Below are positions 1-7,652 of a DNA stretch of 64,000 nt, piece after piece. The DNA is taken from NCBI GenBank assembly GCA_036279355.1, contig DASUJH010000025.1, positions 1 to 64,000 of the forward strand, read 5' to 3'. The DNA is from Gemmatimonadales bacterium. GTDB taxonomy: Bacteria > Gemmatimonadota > Gemmatimonadetes > Gemmatimonadales > GWC2-71-9. Position 1 is the first letter of the stretch, and the number at the start of each line of letters is the position of its first letter. The notes beneath the pieces are model-generated. The model did no database searches, was not told the origin of the DNA, and was given only the letters and a program-made list of their open reading frames with translations. The position numbers were made by a program, and so were the translations under genes.

Positions 1-70
1 GGTACCCTGGCTCCGAGCCCGTTGGCTCGTCGAGGTCCGCCCACCAGACCTCGCCGCGCTCGATTACCAC
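1..70 (-). CDS. mazF: MazF-type endoribonuclease toxin, N-terminal fragment (runs off window)
   Basis: Reading leftward from a GTG at 70, the first 23 codons give VVIERGEVWWADLDEPTGSE followed by PGY. This is the characteristic opening of MazF/PemK toxins (RGEVWW-DL-P..GSEP), mRNA interferases that cleave RNA when released from their antitoxin. The GTG overlaps the stop of the upstream antitoxin gene by seven bases, so the two are translationally coupled as in known mazEF operons. The rest of the gene lies beyond the window, so its integrity cannot be judged. The identification rests on a short but very characteristic stretch. Confidence 0.75.
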   Translation of the reverse strand, partial: MVIERGEVWWADLDEPTGSEPGY

Positions 71-300
71 TCGGGCGTGCGGAGCGACCGAGCTTGGCTG
101 CGGCGGAGCGGGCGCTCCAGGCGACTGGGCTGCTGCGCGTAAACGCGATCGAGTCGCTCGGTCACTTTGGTATTTTGGTGCTTGGCCAGGAATTCCGCCA
201 CGGCGGTGGCGTACAACTCACTGCGCGAGACCCCGAGACGCCGGGCCAGGGCATCGGCAGATTCGAAGAGCTCGTCGGGCAAGGAGATCGCCGTCTTCAT
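64..300 (-). CDS. mazE: MazE-type ribbon-helix-helix antitoxin
   Basis: A 78-residue protein starts at the ATG at 300. Residues 1-40 have the ribbon-helix-helix pattern: a short beta strand (MKTAISLPDELF), then helix A (ESADALARRLG) and helix B (SRSELYATAVAEFLAKH). A basic tail follows that would wrap the toxin. RHH antitoxins bind their own promoter as dimers and neutralise MazF. A longer frame extends upstream to 945, but it has no homology and crosses the remnants of other modules, so the internal ATG is preferred. The stop overlaps the mazF start, which confirms the pairing. Confidence 0.75.
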   Translation of the reverse strand: MKTAISLPDELFESADALARRLGVSRSELYATAVAEFLAKHQNTKVTERLDRVYAQQPSRLERPLRRSQARSLRTPEW

Positions 301-308
301 ACCACGAG

Positions 309-445
309 TATACTGAGGTAGTACCGGCGGCGCAAGCGGACGAGCAGAAGGCCGAGCTCGACCGGCGCCTGGCTTGGCTTGCGCGCGATCCTGGCTCCGC
401 GATCCCTGGGAGCAGGTCCGCCGCGACCTCCTCGAACCGGAGTGA
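309..445 (+). pseudogene. Remnant of an Unstab_antitox-type (addiction module) antitoxin, frameshifted
   Basis: From about 333 the frame reads QADEQKAELDRRLAWLARDP then GSAIP. One base is missing near 404-408, and in the next frame PWEQVRRDLLEPE ends at the TGA at 443-445. Together these match the C-terminal half of the addiction-module family (PF09720/TIGR02574), whose members typically end ..QKAELDRRL..Y..DP..G.PWEEV...L. The N-terminal half is absent and is replaced by the mazE promoter region. The one-base shift and missing start make this a dead gene. The family assignment is from motif recall, not a search. Confidence 0.55.
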
Positions 446-552
446 CGCGCCGGCTCACGTTCCGGCCGCAGGCCCGCACTGAGCTTCGTCAGGTCCGACG
501 CTGGTACGACCTCGTCACCCGAGTGCTGCCACTCGCGAAAGCAGCCCGATGA
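442..552 (+). pseudogene. Truncated RelE/ParE-type toxin remnant
   Basis: A GTG at 442 overlaps the stop of the antitoxin remnant (GTGA) and opens 36 codons. The first 23 read as a ParE/RelE N-terminus: VTRRLTFRPQARTELRQVRR then WYD (family pattern ..F.P.A..EL..A..WYE). After WYD the similarity stops and the frame ends at 550-552, so roughly the last 70 residues of the usual 95-100 are gone. Position and coupling are as expected for the toxin partner of a PF09720 antitoxin. It cannot be a functional toxin. Confidence 0.55.
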
Positions 553-597
553 CGTGCCCACAACCGAAAGGGGATTACTCGACATCGCTGCGCCGGC

Positions 598-708
598 CAC
601 TTGGATCAATTTCTCGACGCATTTCCGTCGGTCTCGCGGGCGCACGCCGTGGCGGCACTCACCTGGGCGCGCGCGGCGCTCGTGACGGGCGCGCGTCCTG
701 GTGGATGA
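598..708 (+). pseudogene. C-terminal remnant of a DUF433 antitoxin
   Basis: From 598 the frame reads HLDQFLDAFPSVSRAHAVAA then LTWARAALVTGARPGG, ending with TGA at 706-708. This resembles the conserved C-terminal helix-turn segment of DUF433 proteins that pair with DUF5615 PIN-like toxins (pattern LD-FL--FPSVSR-QAVA-L--A---L). No convincing N-terminus is found upstream in any frame, so only the last third is preserved. It directly overlaps the next remnant, as the intact modules do. Identification is by recalled motif only. Confidence 0.5.
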
Positions 709-790
709 GGATGTGCCGCGCCAGCGCGCCCCTGCCCTGCGCGGCCACGAGCGCAGGTTCGTAGCCGCCCATGGCCTCACAGACGCGCGC
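695..790 (+). pseudogene. N-terminal remnant of a DUF5615 PIN-like toxin
   Basis: A frame overlapping the DUF433 remnant reads VLVDEDVPRQRAPALRGHER then RFVAAHG. Members of DUF5615 begin (M)RVLVDEDVPR-L---L-GH-V--V---GW, with the Asp pair forming part of the PIN-like acidic site. The similarity fades after about 30 residues, and none of the expected later segment (G.KNGELL) is found. There is no clear start codon; the nearest candidate is GTG at 701. It is best read as the decayed toxin half of a DUF433/DUF5615 module. Confidence 0.4.
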
Positions 791-920
791 CTCGCCACTC
801 GGCCAGCACGCGAATTCGAGCTGGGGTTTGGCCGGCTCGCGTCGGCCCCACCTTGCAGGATGCGGGCACCCAGCCCACGCCTCCGGAACGGAAGAGGCCA
901 CTCATCAGCAGGCACATGCC

Positions 921-1409
921 ATGAAATCTGCAAAGAAGGGTGCACCGAAATCTTCCAAGGGCACCACCGTGACTGGCAAGAAGCCCCAGGGATTCACGGA
1001 CGAGGAGCGAGCCGCCATGCGGGAGCGCGCGCAAGAGCTGAAGGCGGAAGCACACCGTGGCTCGGGCGCGGGCACGGCGGACGGAGAGAACGATGTGCTG
1101 GCGAAAATCGCTGCGATGCACGAACCGGATCGCGCTATGGCGACGCGGATTCATGCCATCATCAAAGCCAATGCGCCAACCCTGTCGCCGAGAACCTGGT
1201 ACGGAATGCCCGCCTATGCCAAGGAGGGCCATGTGGTCTGCTTCTTCCAAAGCGCGCAGAAGTTCAAGGCTAGGTATGCGACGCTGGGTTTCAGCGACAA
1301 GGCGAATCTCGACGATGGCCAGATGTGGCCGACCAGCTTCGCGCTCCAGAAGCTGACTACCGCCGAGGAGGCTCGAATCAGCGCACTCGTGAAAAAAGCA
1401 ATCGGTTGA
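921..1409 (+). CDS. DUF1801/YdhG-like protein
   Basis: A 162-residue protein. The lysine-rich N-terminus (residues 1-30) is followed by the DUF1801 core: a helical segment ([27 protein letters not shown]) and the signature [10 protein letters not shown] with [20 protein letters not shown]. The family is small and soluble. Some relatives are called iron chaperones (YdhG), but the biochemical role is unsettled. The start is the ATG at 921; an upstream extension to 771 shows no family similarity. Its last codons lie inside a 26-bp sequence that recurs at 8349-8374. Genes of this type are common in accessory and cassette DNA. Confidence 0.8.
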   Translation: MKSAKKGAPKSSKGTTVTGKKPQGFTDEERAAMRERAQELKAEAHRGSGAGTADGENDVLAKIAAMHEPDRAMATRIHAIIKANAPTLSPRTWYGMPAYAKEGHVVCFFQSAQKFKARYATLGFSDKANLDDGQMWPTSFALQKLTTAEEARISALVKKAIG

Positions 1410-1420
1410 CTCGGCACCAG
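1395..1420 (+). repeat. 26-bp direct repeat, copy 1
   Basis: This stretch contains the core CGGTTGACTCGGCACCAG and covers the last codons and stop of the DUF1801 gene. It matches 8349-8374 at 25 of 26 positions; the single difference is T versus A at the eighth base. Confidence 0.8.
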
Positions 1421-1569
1421 ATCCACAAGATCGCCGCGGGCTTCGGCTCCGGTTGGAGTGGTGGGTGGCGCGACCGGGATCACGGCCATCGCGCCCGGCC
1501 CGGTGCAGATTCCGGGCGGTGTCGGGGAGAGCACGGCACCCATTCACCGCACCCACGAGGAACTCGGAG

Positions 1570-2232
1570 ATGAAAGCACCACTGAATGCAGGACTCACCG
1601 CGGCGGTCGTCGCCTGTTTGGTCGGCGGCCCCGCCCCTGCCGCTGCCCAGGCGGCCCACACCGGCGGCAACTCGAAAACGGTCTACGTCGCCCACCTGCA
1701 CCCGATGAACACCAAGGTGACCGGGCACGCGACGACGGGCGATGCCCGGTTTTCAATCGAGGGCGACAACCTGACCATCAGCATCAAGGTCAAGGGCGCC
1801 GCACCCGACATCGAGCACTGGCAGCACTTCCATGGATTCACCGACAGCCGGGATGCCACCTGCCCGACGAAGTCGGCCGACAAGAACGGCGACGGCATCA
1901 TCGACCTGATCGAGACCGAGCCGGCGGCCGGCACGACGATGGTGCCGTTCGACTCCGACCCGGCCGCCATGGACGTGGCGCATGGCGCCTACCCGAAGGC
2001 CTCGGCCGGCGGCACGTATGATTATCACCAGGTCGTGTCGCTCGAGGCCCTGAAGGCGGCGTTCGCCAAGGCGTTCGATGGCGCGCAGCTCGACCTCGAC
2101 CGGCGGGTGGTGTTCGTTCACGGGGTGCCTTCGGACACCAAGCTCGCGTCGTCCGTGGCGTCACTCGGACCCATTCCCGCGCAAGTCACGCTGCCGATCG
2201 CCTGCGGCACGATCGAGCGGGCCAAGCGGTGA
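1570..2232 (+). CDS. Secreted CHRD-like protein with an EF-hand loop
   Basis: A 220-residue protein with a clear Sec signal peptide (residues 1-27: hydrophobic LTAAVVACLVGG, then AAAQA-A). The mature part starts with a histidine-containing strand region (VYVAHLHPMN) resembling CHRD or superoxide-dismutase-like beta domains. Around residues 100-111 the sequence DKNGDGIIDLIE fits the calcium-binding EF-hand loop (DxNxDGxIDxxE). Several His and Tyr residues (HWQHFHG, YDYHQ) could bind metal. It is probably exported or periplasmic; no substrate can be inferred. The ATG at 1570 is chosen because the signal peptide begins there. Confidence 0.7.
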   Translation: MKAPLNAGLTAAVVACLVGGPAPAAAQAAHTGGNSKTVYVAHLHPMNTKVTGHATTGDARFSIEGDNLTISIKVKGAAPDIEHWQHFHGFTDSRDATCPTKSADKNGDGIIDLIETEPAAGTTMVPFDSDPAAMDVAHGAYPKASAGGTYDYHQVVSLEALKAAFAKAFDGAQLDLDRRVVFVHGVPSDTKLASSVASLGPIPAQVTLPIACGTIERAKR

Positions 2233-2239
2233 GTCTCGC

Positions 2240-2581
2240 ATGCTTGCCCACCTCTGCGATCAGATGCGCCTGCCCTTCAACGCTGACCCGAGCGGTCCCC
2301 TGCCCGGTCCTCCGCGGCTCCCGGTCGTGCGCGAGGCGCTTCTCTACTTTCTTCCCTGGCCGAGGGGAAAAGTGCAAGGACCGCCCGAGGCGTTTGTAAC
2401 CGAGCCGGGGAGGTGGGCCGATGACCTTGAGACGTTGAGAGCGTTGGTCGATCAGTTCCTCAACGCGGATTCGCGGCGACCGTTGTCGGTTCACCCAAAT
2501 TGGGGACGGCTGATTCGGCGGCAGTGGGGAGTGTTCTTCTATCGCCACATTGATCACCACCTGAAGCAGTTCGGGGTCTGA
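2240..2581 (+). CDS. DUF1569 (DinB-like) protein, N-terminally short
   Basis: A 113-residue protein carrying the core of DUF1569: MLAHLCDQMRLPF at the start and the C-terminal signature WGVFFYRHIDHHLKQFGV, whose histidines match the DinB-fold metal site. Family members are usually about 145-150 residues and begin about 30 residues earlier, with a Trp/Gly segment before the Q-MLAHL motif. Here that part would lie in the 3' end of the preceding gene, so the gene looks truncated at its 5' end or has been restarted at ATG 2240. The function of the family is unknown. Confidence 0.65.
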   Translation: MLAHLCDQMRLPFNADPSGPLPGPPRLPVVREALLYFLPWPRGKVQGPPEAFVTEPGRWADDLETLRALVDQFLNADSRRPLSVHPNWGRLIRRQWGVFFYRHIDHHLKQFGV

Positions 2582-2683
2582 GCCCCGCCGCGACGCCGCC
2601 GCAAGCGGGCCGTCGTGGTTGCCGGACGTACTGATGCCAGTTGGCGGGGACGCGGCCGCTGTCGGCCGGCCCCGCGCAGGTGG

Positions 2684-2689
2684 TACATT
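2684..2689 (+). promoter_or_regulatory. TACATT -10-like box before a leaderless GTG
   Basis: TACATT is followed by seven bases (CGCCGGC) and then the GTG at 2697. The same spacing is seen before the starts at 15124, 33312, 53146 and 62057, suggesting transcription begins at or next to the start codon. Confidence 0.45.
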
Positions 2690-2696
2690 CGCCGGC

Positions 2697-4493
2697 GTGA
2701 TCACCGACCGAAAGGAATGGCAGTTCTTCGTCGCCCTGCGGCGCGCGGACGGCGCGCTCGCCGCCGCGTGGTGGGCGACGCTCATCCTGCGCGGCGTGCT
2801 GCCGGCGGTCTTCGCGGTGGCGATGGGCGTGCTCATTGCCGCCGTGCAGCATAAGGGCGCACTCGGCACACCCCTCGCCGTCGTCGGCGCCGTTTTCGTT
2901 CTCCTCCAGGTGCTGCCGCCCGTGCACACCGCCCTCGGCTACAACCTGGGCGACCGCACCTCCGCCTGGCTCTACGACCGCCTCACCGAGGCGTGCGTGC
3001 GCCAACCCGGAATCGCCCACCTCGAGGATCCGGAGCTCACCAGCGACCTCACGGTGGCGCGCGACTTCGACCTCGGCATGACGGGGCCGCCGCTCAGCGT
3101 CTCGATGGATTTCATCGCCGGCGGGATGGCCGAGATGATCGGCGGACTCGCCTCGGCGGCGGTGCTGTTCGCCTTCGTTTGGTGGGCGCCGCTGGTGCTC
3201 GTGGCGGCGTGGCTCTCGACCCACTGGCTGCTGCGCGAGAGCGCCATCTGGTTCGACCGCAATACGCCCGAGGTCCGCGCCGCCCAGCGCGACGCCGAGT
3301 ATCTGTACCGGCTCGCCGTTGACCCGCCGGCGAGCAAGGAGCTGCGGCTGTTCGGGCTCGCCGGGTGGACCCTGGACCGGTTCATCGCGCGGCGGAAGCG
3401 GCTGCACACGATTCAGTACGAGGCCACCCGGATGCGCGAGCGGCCGATGCTGTGGAGCCTGCTGATCGTGGTGGCGGCCAACGTCGCCGTGCTCTGGGTG
3501 CTGGCGGCGCGCGCGTCGGCCGGCGCCATCTCGGTGGGCGAGCTGGTGGCCTACGCCCAGTGCGTGATCGGGACGTCGCTCATTGCGTTCGGCGGCTTCA
3601 GCTGGGCGCTCGACGGCGCGTCGGCGCCGGTGGCTGCCGTCCTCCGGCTCGAGAAGGCGATGGCCCCGGAGGGGGCCCTCGCGATGGGTTCGCGATCCGC
3701 GCGCGGGCTGCCGGCCGGCGAAATCCGGTTCCGCGGGCTGCGGTTCGCCTATCCCCACGGCGGCGGCACGCCGGTGCTCGACGGCGTCGAGCTCACCATT
3801 CCCGCGGGCACATCGCTGGCGATCGTCGGGCAGAACGGTGCGGGGAAGACCACGCTCGCCAAGCTGCTCTGCCGCCTCTACGATCCCGCGGAGGGAGCGA
3901 TCGAGGTCGACGGCGTGGACATCCGCGCGCTCGACCTCGCGGAGTGGCGCGGCCGGCTGTCGGCCGTCTTCCAGGACTTCGTGCGCTTCGAGCTGCCCCT
4001 GCGCGACAACGTCGCGCCAGAGGGCGCGCCTGACGAGACGATTCGGGAAGCGCTGGCGGCGGCGGGCGCGGGCACGCTCGCGAGCCTCGACACCGTCCTC
4101 TCCCGCGCGTACGAAGGGGGCACAGACCTTTCCGGAGGCCAGTGGCAGCGGATCGCCCTTGCCCGCGCGCTCTGCGCCGTCGCGACCGGCGCCCGGGTCG
4201 TGCTGCTCGACGAACCGACCGCGCAGCTCGACGTGCGCGGCGAAGCGGAGATCTTCGAGCGCATCCTCGGCGCCACCCGCCACTGCACCACCATTCTGGT
4301 GTCGCACCGCTTCTCCACCGTACGCCGCGCCGACCGCATCTGCGTCCTCGAGCACGGCCGCGTCGTGGAACTGGGGACCCATGACGAGCTGATGGCGAAG
4401 CACGGCCGCTATCGCACCATGTTCGATCTCCAGGCACAGCGGTTCGGCCGCGCCGAGGAGGACGAGGGGGTGACGTACGATGTCCTCGGCTGA
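2697..4493 (+). CDS. ABC transporter, fused permease/ATPase (half-transporter 1)
   Basis: 598 residues from GTG 2697. An alternative upstream ATG at 2619 has no support, and the GTG is placed just after a -10 box. Residues 1-310 form the membrane domain with about six hydrophobic segments. The C-terminal nucleotide-binding domain has Walker A GQNGAGKTT (about residue 377), signature LSGGQWQRIALARAL, Walker B VVLLDEPTAQLD and the H-loop LVSHRFSTV. It resembles exporters of peptides or lipophilic compounds in GC-rich bacteria. It overlaps the next gene by 14 bases, so the two products probably assemble as a heterodimer. The substrate is unknown. Confidence 0.88.
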   Translation: MITDRKEWQFFVALRRADGALAAAWWATLILRGVLPAVFAVAMGVLIAAVQHKGALGTPLAVVGAVFVLLQVLPPVHTALGYNLGDRTSAWLYDRLTEACVRQPGIAHLEDPELTSDLTVARDFDLGMTGPPLSVSMDFIAGGMAEMIGGLASAAVLFAFVWWAPLVLVAAWLSTHWLLRESAIWFDRNTPEVRAAQRDAEYLYRLAVDPPASKELRLFGLAGWTLDRFIARRKRLHTIQYEATRMRERPMLWSLLIVVAANVAVLWVLAARASAGAISVGELVAYAQCVIGTSLIAFGGFSWALDGASAPVAAVLRLEKAMAPEGALAMGSRSARGLPAGEIRFRGLRFAYPHGGGTPVLDGVELTIPAGTSLAIVGQNGAGKTTLAKLLCRLYDPAEGAIEVDGVDIRALDLAEWRGRLSAVFQDFVRFELPLRDNVAPEGAPDETIREALAAAGAGTLASLDTVLSRAYEGGTDLSGGQWQRIALARALCAVATGARVVLLDEPTAQLDVRGEAEIFERILGATRHCTTILVSHRFSTVRRADRICVLEHGRVVELGTHDELMAKHGRYRTMFDLQAQRFGRAEEDEGVTYDVLG

Positions 4494-6267
4494 TCGCGAT
4501 CTGCCCGCTGCCCTCCCGTCGATGTGGCGACTGCTCCGGCTCGGCTACCGCTACGAGCCGGCGCTCATGGGGTGGGCGTTCGTGCTCTCGCTCGCCGGCG
4601 CGCTGCCCGACGCCCTGCTCGCCTACTGGTTCAAGCTCATGGCCGACGCGGTGGTGGCGGGCAACGCCTCCCGCGTGCGGCTCTGGGTGGTGGTGCTCGG
4701 CCTGTCGGCGGTGGGGACCTGGTTTCTGCGAACGGTGAGCACGCGGGTCCAGCGGCGTTTTCGCGACCGTGTCACCATCGCCCTCGAGGCGCACGTCGCG
4801 CGGCTCCAGGCCGGCATCACGACCATCGCCCATCAGGAGCGCCCGGAGTACCTCGACCGCCTGGCGATGCTGCGGAACCAGGTGTTCGTGCTCGACCACA
4901 TGTACATGTCGGTCTTCTCAACCGCCGGTTGGATCCTGCGGTTGGGGGTGACGCTGGCGCTCCTCGTCTCGGTGCACCCGGCGCTGGCGCTGCTGGTGGT
5001 GTTCGCGCTGCCGACCGTGATCACCGCGACGTGGCGCCCGGGCGTGGAGCGGGCGGCGGAGGAAAAGGCCGCTCCGTTCTACCGGCTGGCGCGGCATCTC
5101 TTCACCATCCTCACGACGGCGTCGCCGGGCAAGGAAGTGAGGCTCGCCGGCATCGGCGCGGAACTCTCGGATCGGCGGCGCCGCACCTGGGAGGATGGCT
5201 ACGGTACGATCGCCCGTGCGCGCTGGGGATCGATGCTCTGGAACGCTGCCGCATGGGCGGTGTTCGGCGCGGCCTATGTCGGATCGATCGTGTTCGTCTC
5301 GGCGGGGCTGCGCGCATCGGCGGGCGCCGTGCTGCTCGTGCTCGCGGCGGGGGCGCGGCTCTCGGCGTACATCGGTGCCACGGTCGGCGAGCTGGGATTC
5401 CTGCGTGGGTTCTGGGTGTACGGCGCGCGGCGCCTCGCCTGGCTGGAGGACTATGCCGCGTCGGTCGCCGCCGCGGGAGATCTGCCGGCGCCGGACAAGC
5501 TCGAGCGTGGGATCCGGTTCGACCACGTCTCGTTCGCCTATCCGGGCACCGACCGGCTGGTGCTGGACGACGTGTCGCTCGACCTGCCCGCGGGATCCGT
5601 GGTCGCTATCGTCGGTGAGAACGGCGCGGGAAAAACTACGCTGGTGAAGCTCCTCGCGAAGATGTACGAGCCGACGTCGGGCCGGATCCTCGTCGACGGC
5701 GTGCCGCTCGCGCGCATCAGTCCCGAGCAGTGGCGGGAGAAAATGGCCGGCGCATTCCAGGACTTCTTCCGGTTCGAGCTGCGTGCGCGCCTCACGGTGG
5801 GCGTCGGCGACCTGCCGAGGGCCGGCGACGACCCCGCCGTGCGGGCGGCGGTGTCACGCGCCGGCGCGGACGACGTGGTGGCGCGGTTGCATGCCGGCCT
5901 CGACACCCAGCTCGGCCCCACGTGGCCGGGCGGGGTGGACGTGAGCTTCGGCCAGTGGCAGAAGATGGCATTGGCCCGCGGGTTCATGCGCGACGCCCCG
6001 CTGGTCCTCGTGCTGGACGAGCCGACCGCCGCGCTGGATTCGGAGACCGAGCACGCCCTGTTCGAGCGCTATGGCGCGGCGGCGCACGGGGCCGGAGGCC
6101 GCGTCACGCTCCTCGTCTCGCATCGCTTCTCGACGGTGCGGATGGCCGACCTGATCGTGGTGCTCGACGGCGCGCGGGTGACGGAGGTGGGCACGCACGA
6201 GGCGCTGATGGCGCGCGGCGGCCAGTACGCGGAGCTGTATACGATCCAGGCTACGGCGTATCGGTAG
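4480..6267 (+). CDS. ABC transporter, fused permease/ATPase (half-transporter 2)
   Basis: A 595-residue partner of the preceding gene, starting inside its 3' end. The membrane domain spans roughly residues 20-310 (for example LMGWAFVLSLAGALPDALLAYW and LALLVSVHPALALLVVFALP). The ATPase domain has Walker A GENGAGKTT, Walker B LVLVLDEPTAALD with the catalytic Glu, and the H-loop SHRFSTV. The signature motif is VSFGQWQKMALARG rather than LSGGQ, so one of the two composite ATP sites would be degenerate, as in many heterodimeric exporters. It is followed after 16 bases by a VOC gene that may be co-transcribed. Confidence 0.88.
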   Translation: MSSADRDLPAALPSMWRLLRLGYRYEPALMGWAFVLSLAGALPDALLAYWFKLMADAVVAGNASRVRLWVVVLGLSAVGTWFLRTVSTRVQRRFRDRVTIALEAHVARLQAGITTIAHQERPEYLDRLAMLRNQVFVLDHMYMSVFSTAGWILRLGVTLALLVSVHPALALLVVFALPTVITATWRPGVERAAEEKAAPFYRLARHLFTILTTASPGKEVRLAGIGAELSDRRRRTWEDGYGTIARARWGSMLWNAAAWAVFGAAYVGSIVFVSAGLRASAGAVLLVLAAGARLSAYIGATVGELGFLRGFWVYGARRLAWLEDYAASVAAAGDLPAPDKLERGIRFDHVSFAYPGTDRLVLDDVSLDLPAGSVVAIVGENGAGKTTLVKLLAKMYEPTSGRILVDGVPLARISPEQWREKMAGAFQDFFRFELRARLTVGVGDLPRAGDDPAVRAAVSRAGADDVVARLHAGLDTQLGPTWPGGVDVSFGQWQKMALARGFMRDAPLVLVLDEPTAALDSETEHALFERYGAAAHGAGGRVTLLVSHRFSTVRMADLIVVLDGARVTEVGTHEALMARGGQYAELYTIQATAYR

Positions 6268-6283
6268 CGCCGCGTCACTCTCG

Positions 6284-6898
6284 GTGGATCACCTCGTCTG
6301 GGGCGGCCGGAACCTCGACGAGGAAATCGACCGGCTCGAGGCGCTGACCGGCGTCCGCGCCGCCCGCGGCGGGGCGCATCCCGGCGCCGGCACCCACAAC
6401 GCGCTCCTCCGCCTCGGGGCCGCCAGCTACCTCGAGCTCATTGCACCCGATCCCGCACAAGCACCGCCCGCCGGTCCGCGGTGGTTCGGGCTGGACGATC
6501 TCACCGCGCCGGGCCTCGTCACCTGGGCCGCCAGGGCGACGGACCTCGAACGCCGCGTCGCCAAAGCGCGCGAGGCCGGGCTCGATCTCGGCGAGGTGCG
6601 ACGCGGGCAGCGCCGGCTGCGCGATGGCGAGCTGCTCACCTGGCGACTTACACAACCCGAGATTGCTCGGGGCGACGGGCTCGTGCCGTTCCTGATCGAT
6701 TGGGGCGAGAGTCCGCACCCGGCCGAGCGTGCGCCCGCCGGAATCGCGCTCGTGGCACTCGGGGCAGAGCACCCCGACCCGCCGCGCATCCGCCGGATGC
6801 TGGAGCAACTCGGCGTCGAGCTCCAGGTGTCGCGCGGACCGACGCCCGCGCTCATCGCCACGCTCGACACGCCGCGCGGACGCATTGCGCTGCGTTGA
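6284..6898 (+). CDS. Glyoxalase-like (VOC superfamily) protein
   Basis: 204 residues from a GTG. The N-terminal MDHLVWGGRNLDEEIDRLE and the GG-HPG-GTHNALLRLG segment match the Glyoxalase_3 type (PF13468), in which His3 and later Glu/His residues form a metal site. A second half-domain (GIALVALGAEHPDPPRIRRML) completes the beta-alpha-beta-beta-beta pair. Members carry out isomerase, dioxygenase or resistance reactions, and the substrate cannot be told from sequence. It lies 16 bases after the ABC pair on the same strand, so it may belong to that transcript. Confidence 0.75.
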   Translation: MDHLVWGGRNLDEEIDRLEALTGVRAARGGAHPGAGTHNALLRLGAASYLELIAPDPAQAPPAGPRWFGLDDLTAPGLVTWAARATDLERRVAKAREAGLDLGEVRRGQRRLRDGELLTWRLTQPEIARGDGLVPFLIDWGESPHPAERAPAGIALVALGAEHPDPPRIRRMLEQLGVELQVSRGPTPALIATLDTPRGRIALR

Positions 6899-7184
6899 TT
6901 GGAGACCGCCGTCACGCCACGGACATCGTCGCCCGACCCGCTGGCCATGGGGCCGGCGCAGTGCGGGCACCCGCCGAGTTCATGTACTCCCGCCTTGCCG
7001 CGCGCGCCCTGACGCTCGTCGAGGGTACCTATCGCATCGCGTGATGCGCCGCCGTCGCCGGGCGGGCCCACACCGGCTACCTTCCCGGCGCGCCTGCGAA
7101 CGTGAGGCGGGGGTGGAGTGCGCATGACGGGCGCAGGTTCCGCAGCATGGGCGAATTAGGCTGCGGCACCGCAGTTGAATACAA
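6899..7184. other. Intergenic DNA with eroded cassette-boundary sequence
   Basis: No convincing gene is seen. Near its right end an ATTAGGCTGCGG stretch (about 7155) precedes a perfect CTGCGG-CA-CCGCAG hairpin (7161-7174), and the TTAGGCTGCG word recurs at 7186. This looks like the right-hand half of an attC-type site whose left half is not recognisable. Confidence 0.4.
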
Positions 7185-7191
7185 GTTAGGC
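7185..7191 (+). other. attC-like R' core box (GTTAGGC) at the left boundary of the HNH cassette
   Basis: GTTAGGC fits the integron recombination core GTTRRRY and is preceded by GCAGTTGAATACAA, which resembles an L' arm. Integrase cleavage would fall between G and TT, giving the left end of a cassette that carries the HNH gene. Confidence 0.5.
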
Positions 7192-7223
7192 TGCGTCCGG
7201 CATTGCGCCAGGAGGAGGAGATA

Positions 7224-7652
7224 ATGGACACCGGCGAAGCGCGGCAGCTTCTCCTCAAAGAGCATGGGTGGAGCCCTGAAACTCTCGATATCTGGCTGCG
7301 TGCGGACTGCAAGTGCGAGGTTTGCGGTCGAGACCTCTTAGGGTGCATCGATGACTACTTCTACGGGGCTGAGATCGACCACTTGCAGCCGGCGTCTCGC
7401 AAAGGTGGTGATGACGCATCCAACAGGGCGCTGCTTTGCAAGATGTGTAACAGGTTGAAGCGGAATACTGAGCTGTGCGATCCGACGCGGGGATTGCCGC
7501 GAGAAGCGATAGTCGAACTGGCCCGCAAGCACATCGTGCCGATTCGGCTTGACAGGCAGCACAAGCTAGATGCGGCAAAGCGGCTTCTTGAGGTGTTGAG
7601 TCGAGCCCAGAACCCGGCAGGGGCGACCAGTAGCCCAGAACCCGCAGCCTAA
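7224..7652 (+). CDS. HNH endonuclease domain protein, probable integron gene cassette
   Basis: 142 residues from ATG 7224, preceded by a strong ribosome site (AGGAGGAGATA). The HNH fold is evident: CEVCGRDL (first zinc-knuckle pair), AEIDHLQPASRKGGDDASN (the DH of the catalytic His and the later Asn) and LLCKMCNRLK (second Cys pair). Such proteins are nucleases in mobile elements and defence systems. The codon choice is visibly more AT-rich than in the neighbours (aag atg tgt aac agg ttg aag). The stop TAA lies inside an attC-like R'' box and the gene is bounded on both sides by attC-type cores, which points to acquisition as a cassette. Confidence 0.85.
   Translation: MDTGEARQLLLKEHGWSPETLDIWLRADCKCEVCGRDLLGCIDDYFYGAEIDHLQPASRKGGDDASNRALLCKMCNRLKRNTELCDPTRGLPREAIVELARKHIVPIRLDRQHKLDAAKRLLEVLSRAQNPAGATSSPEPAA

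Noticed and set aside
659-901. 80-residue minus-strand ORF opposite the toxin remnants
   Set aside because: Its translation shows no family pattern and it overlaps the better supported DUF433/DUF5615 remnants.
2460-4403. 647-residue minus-strand frame opposite the ABC transporter
   Set aside because: Arg/Gly/Ala/His-rich shadow of the ABC gene; the true gene has all ATPase motifs.
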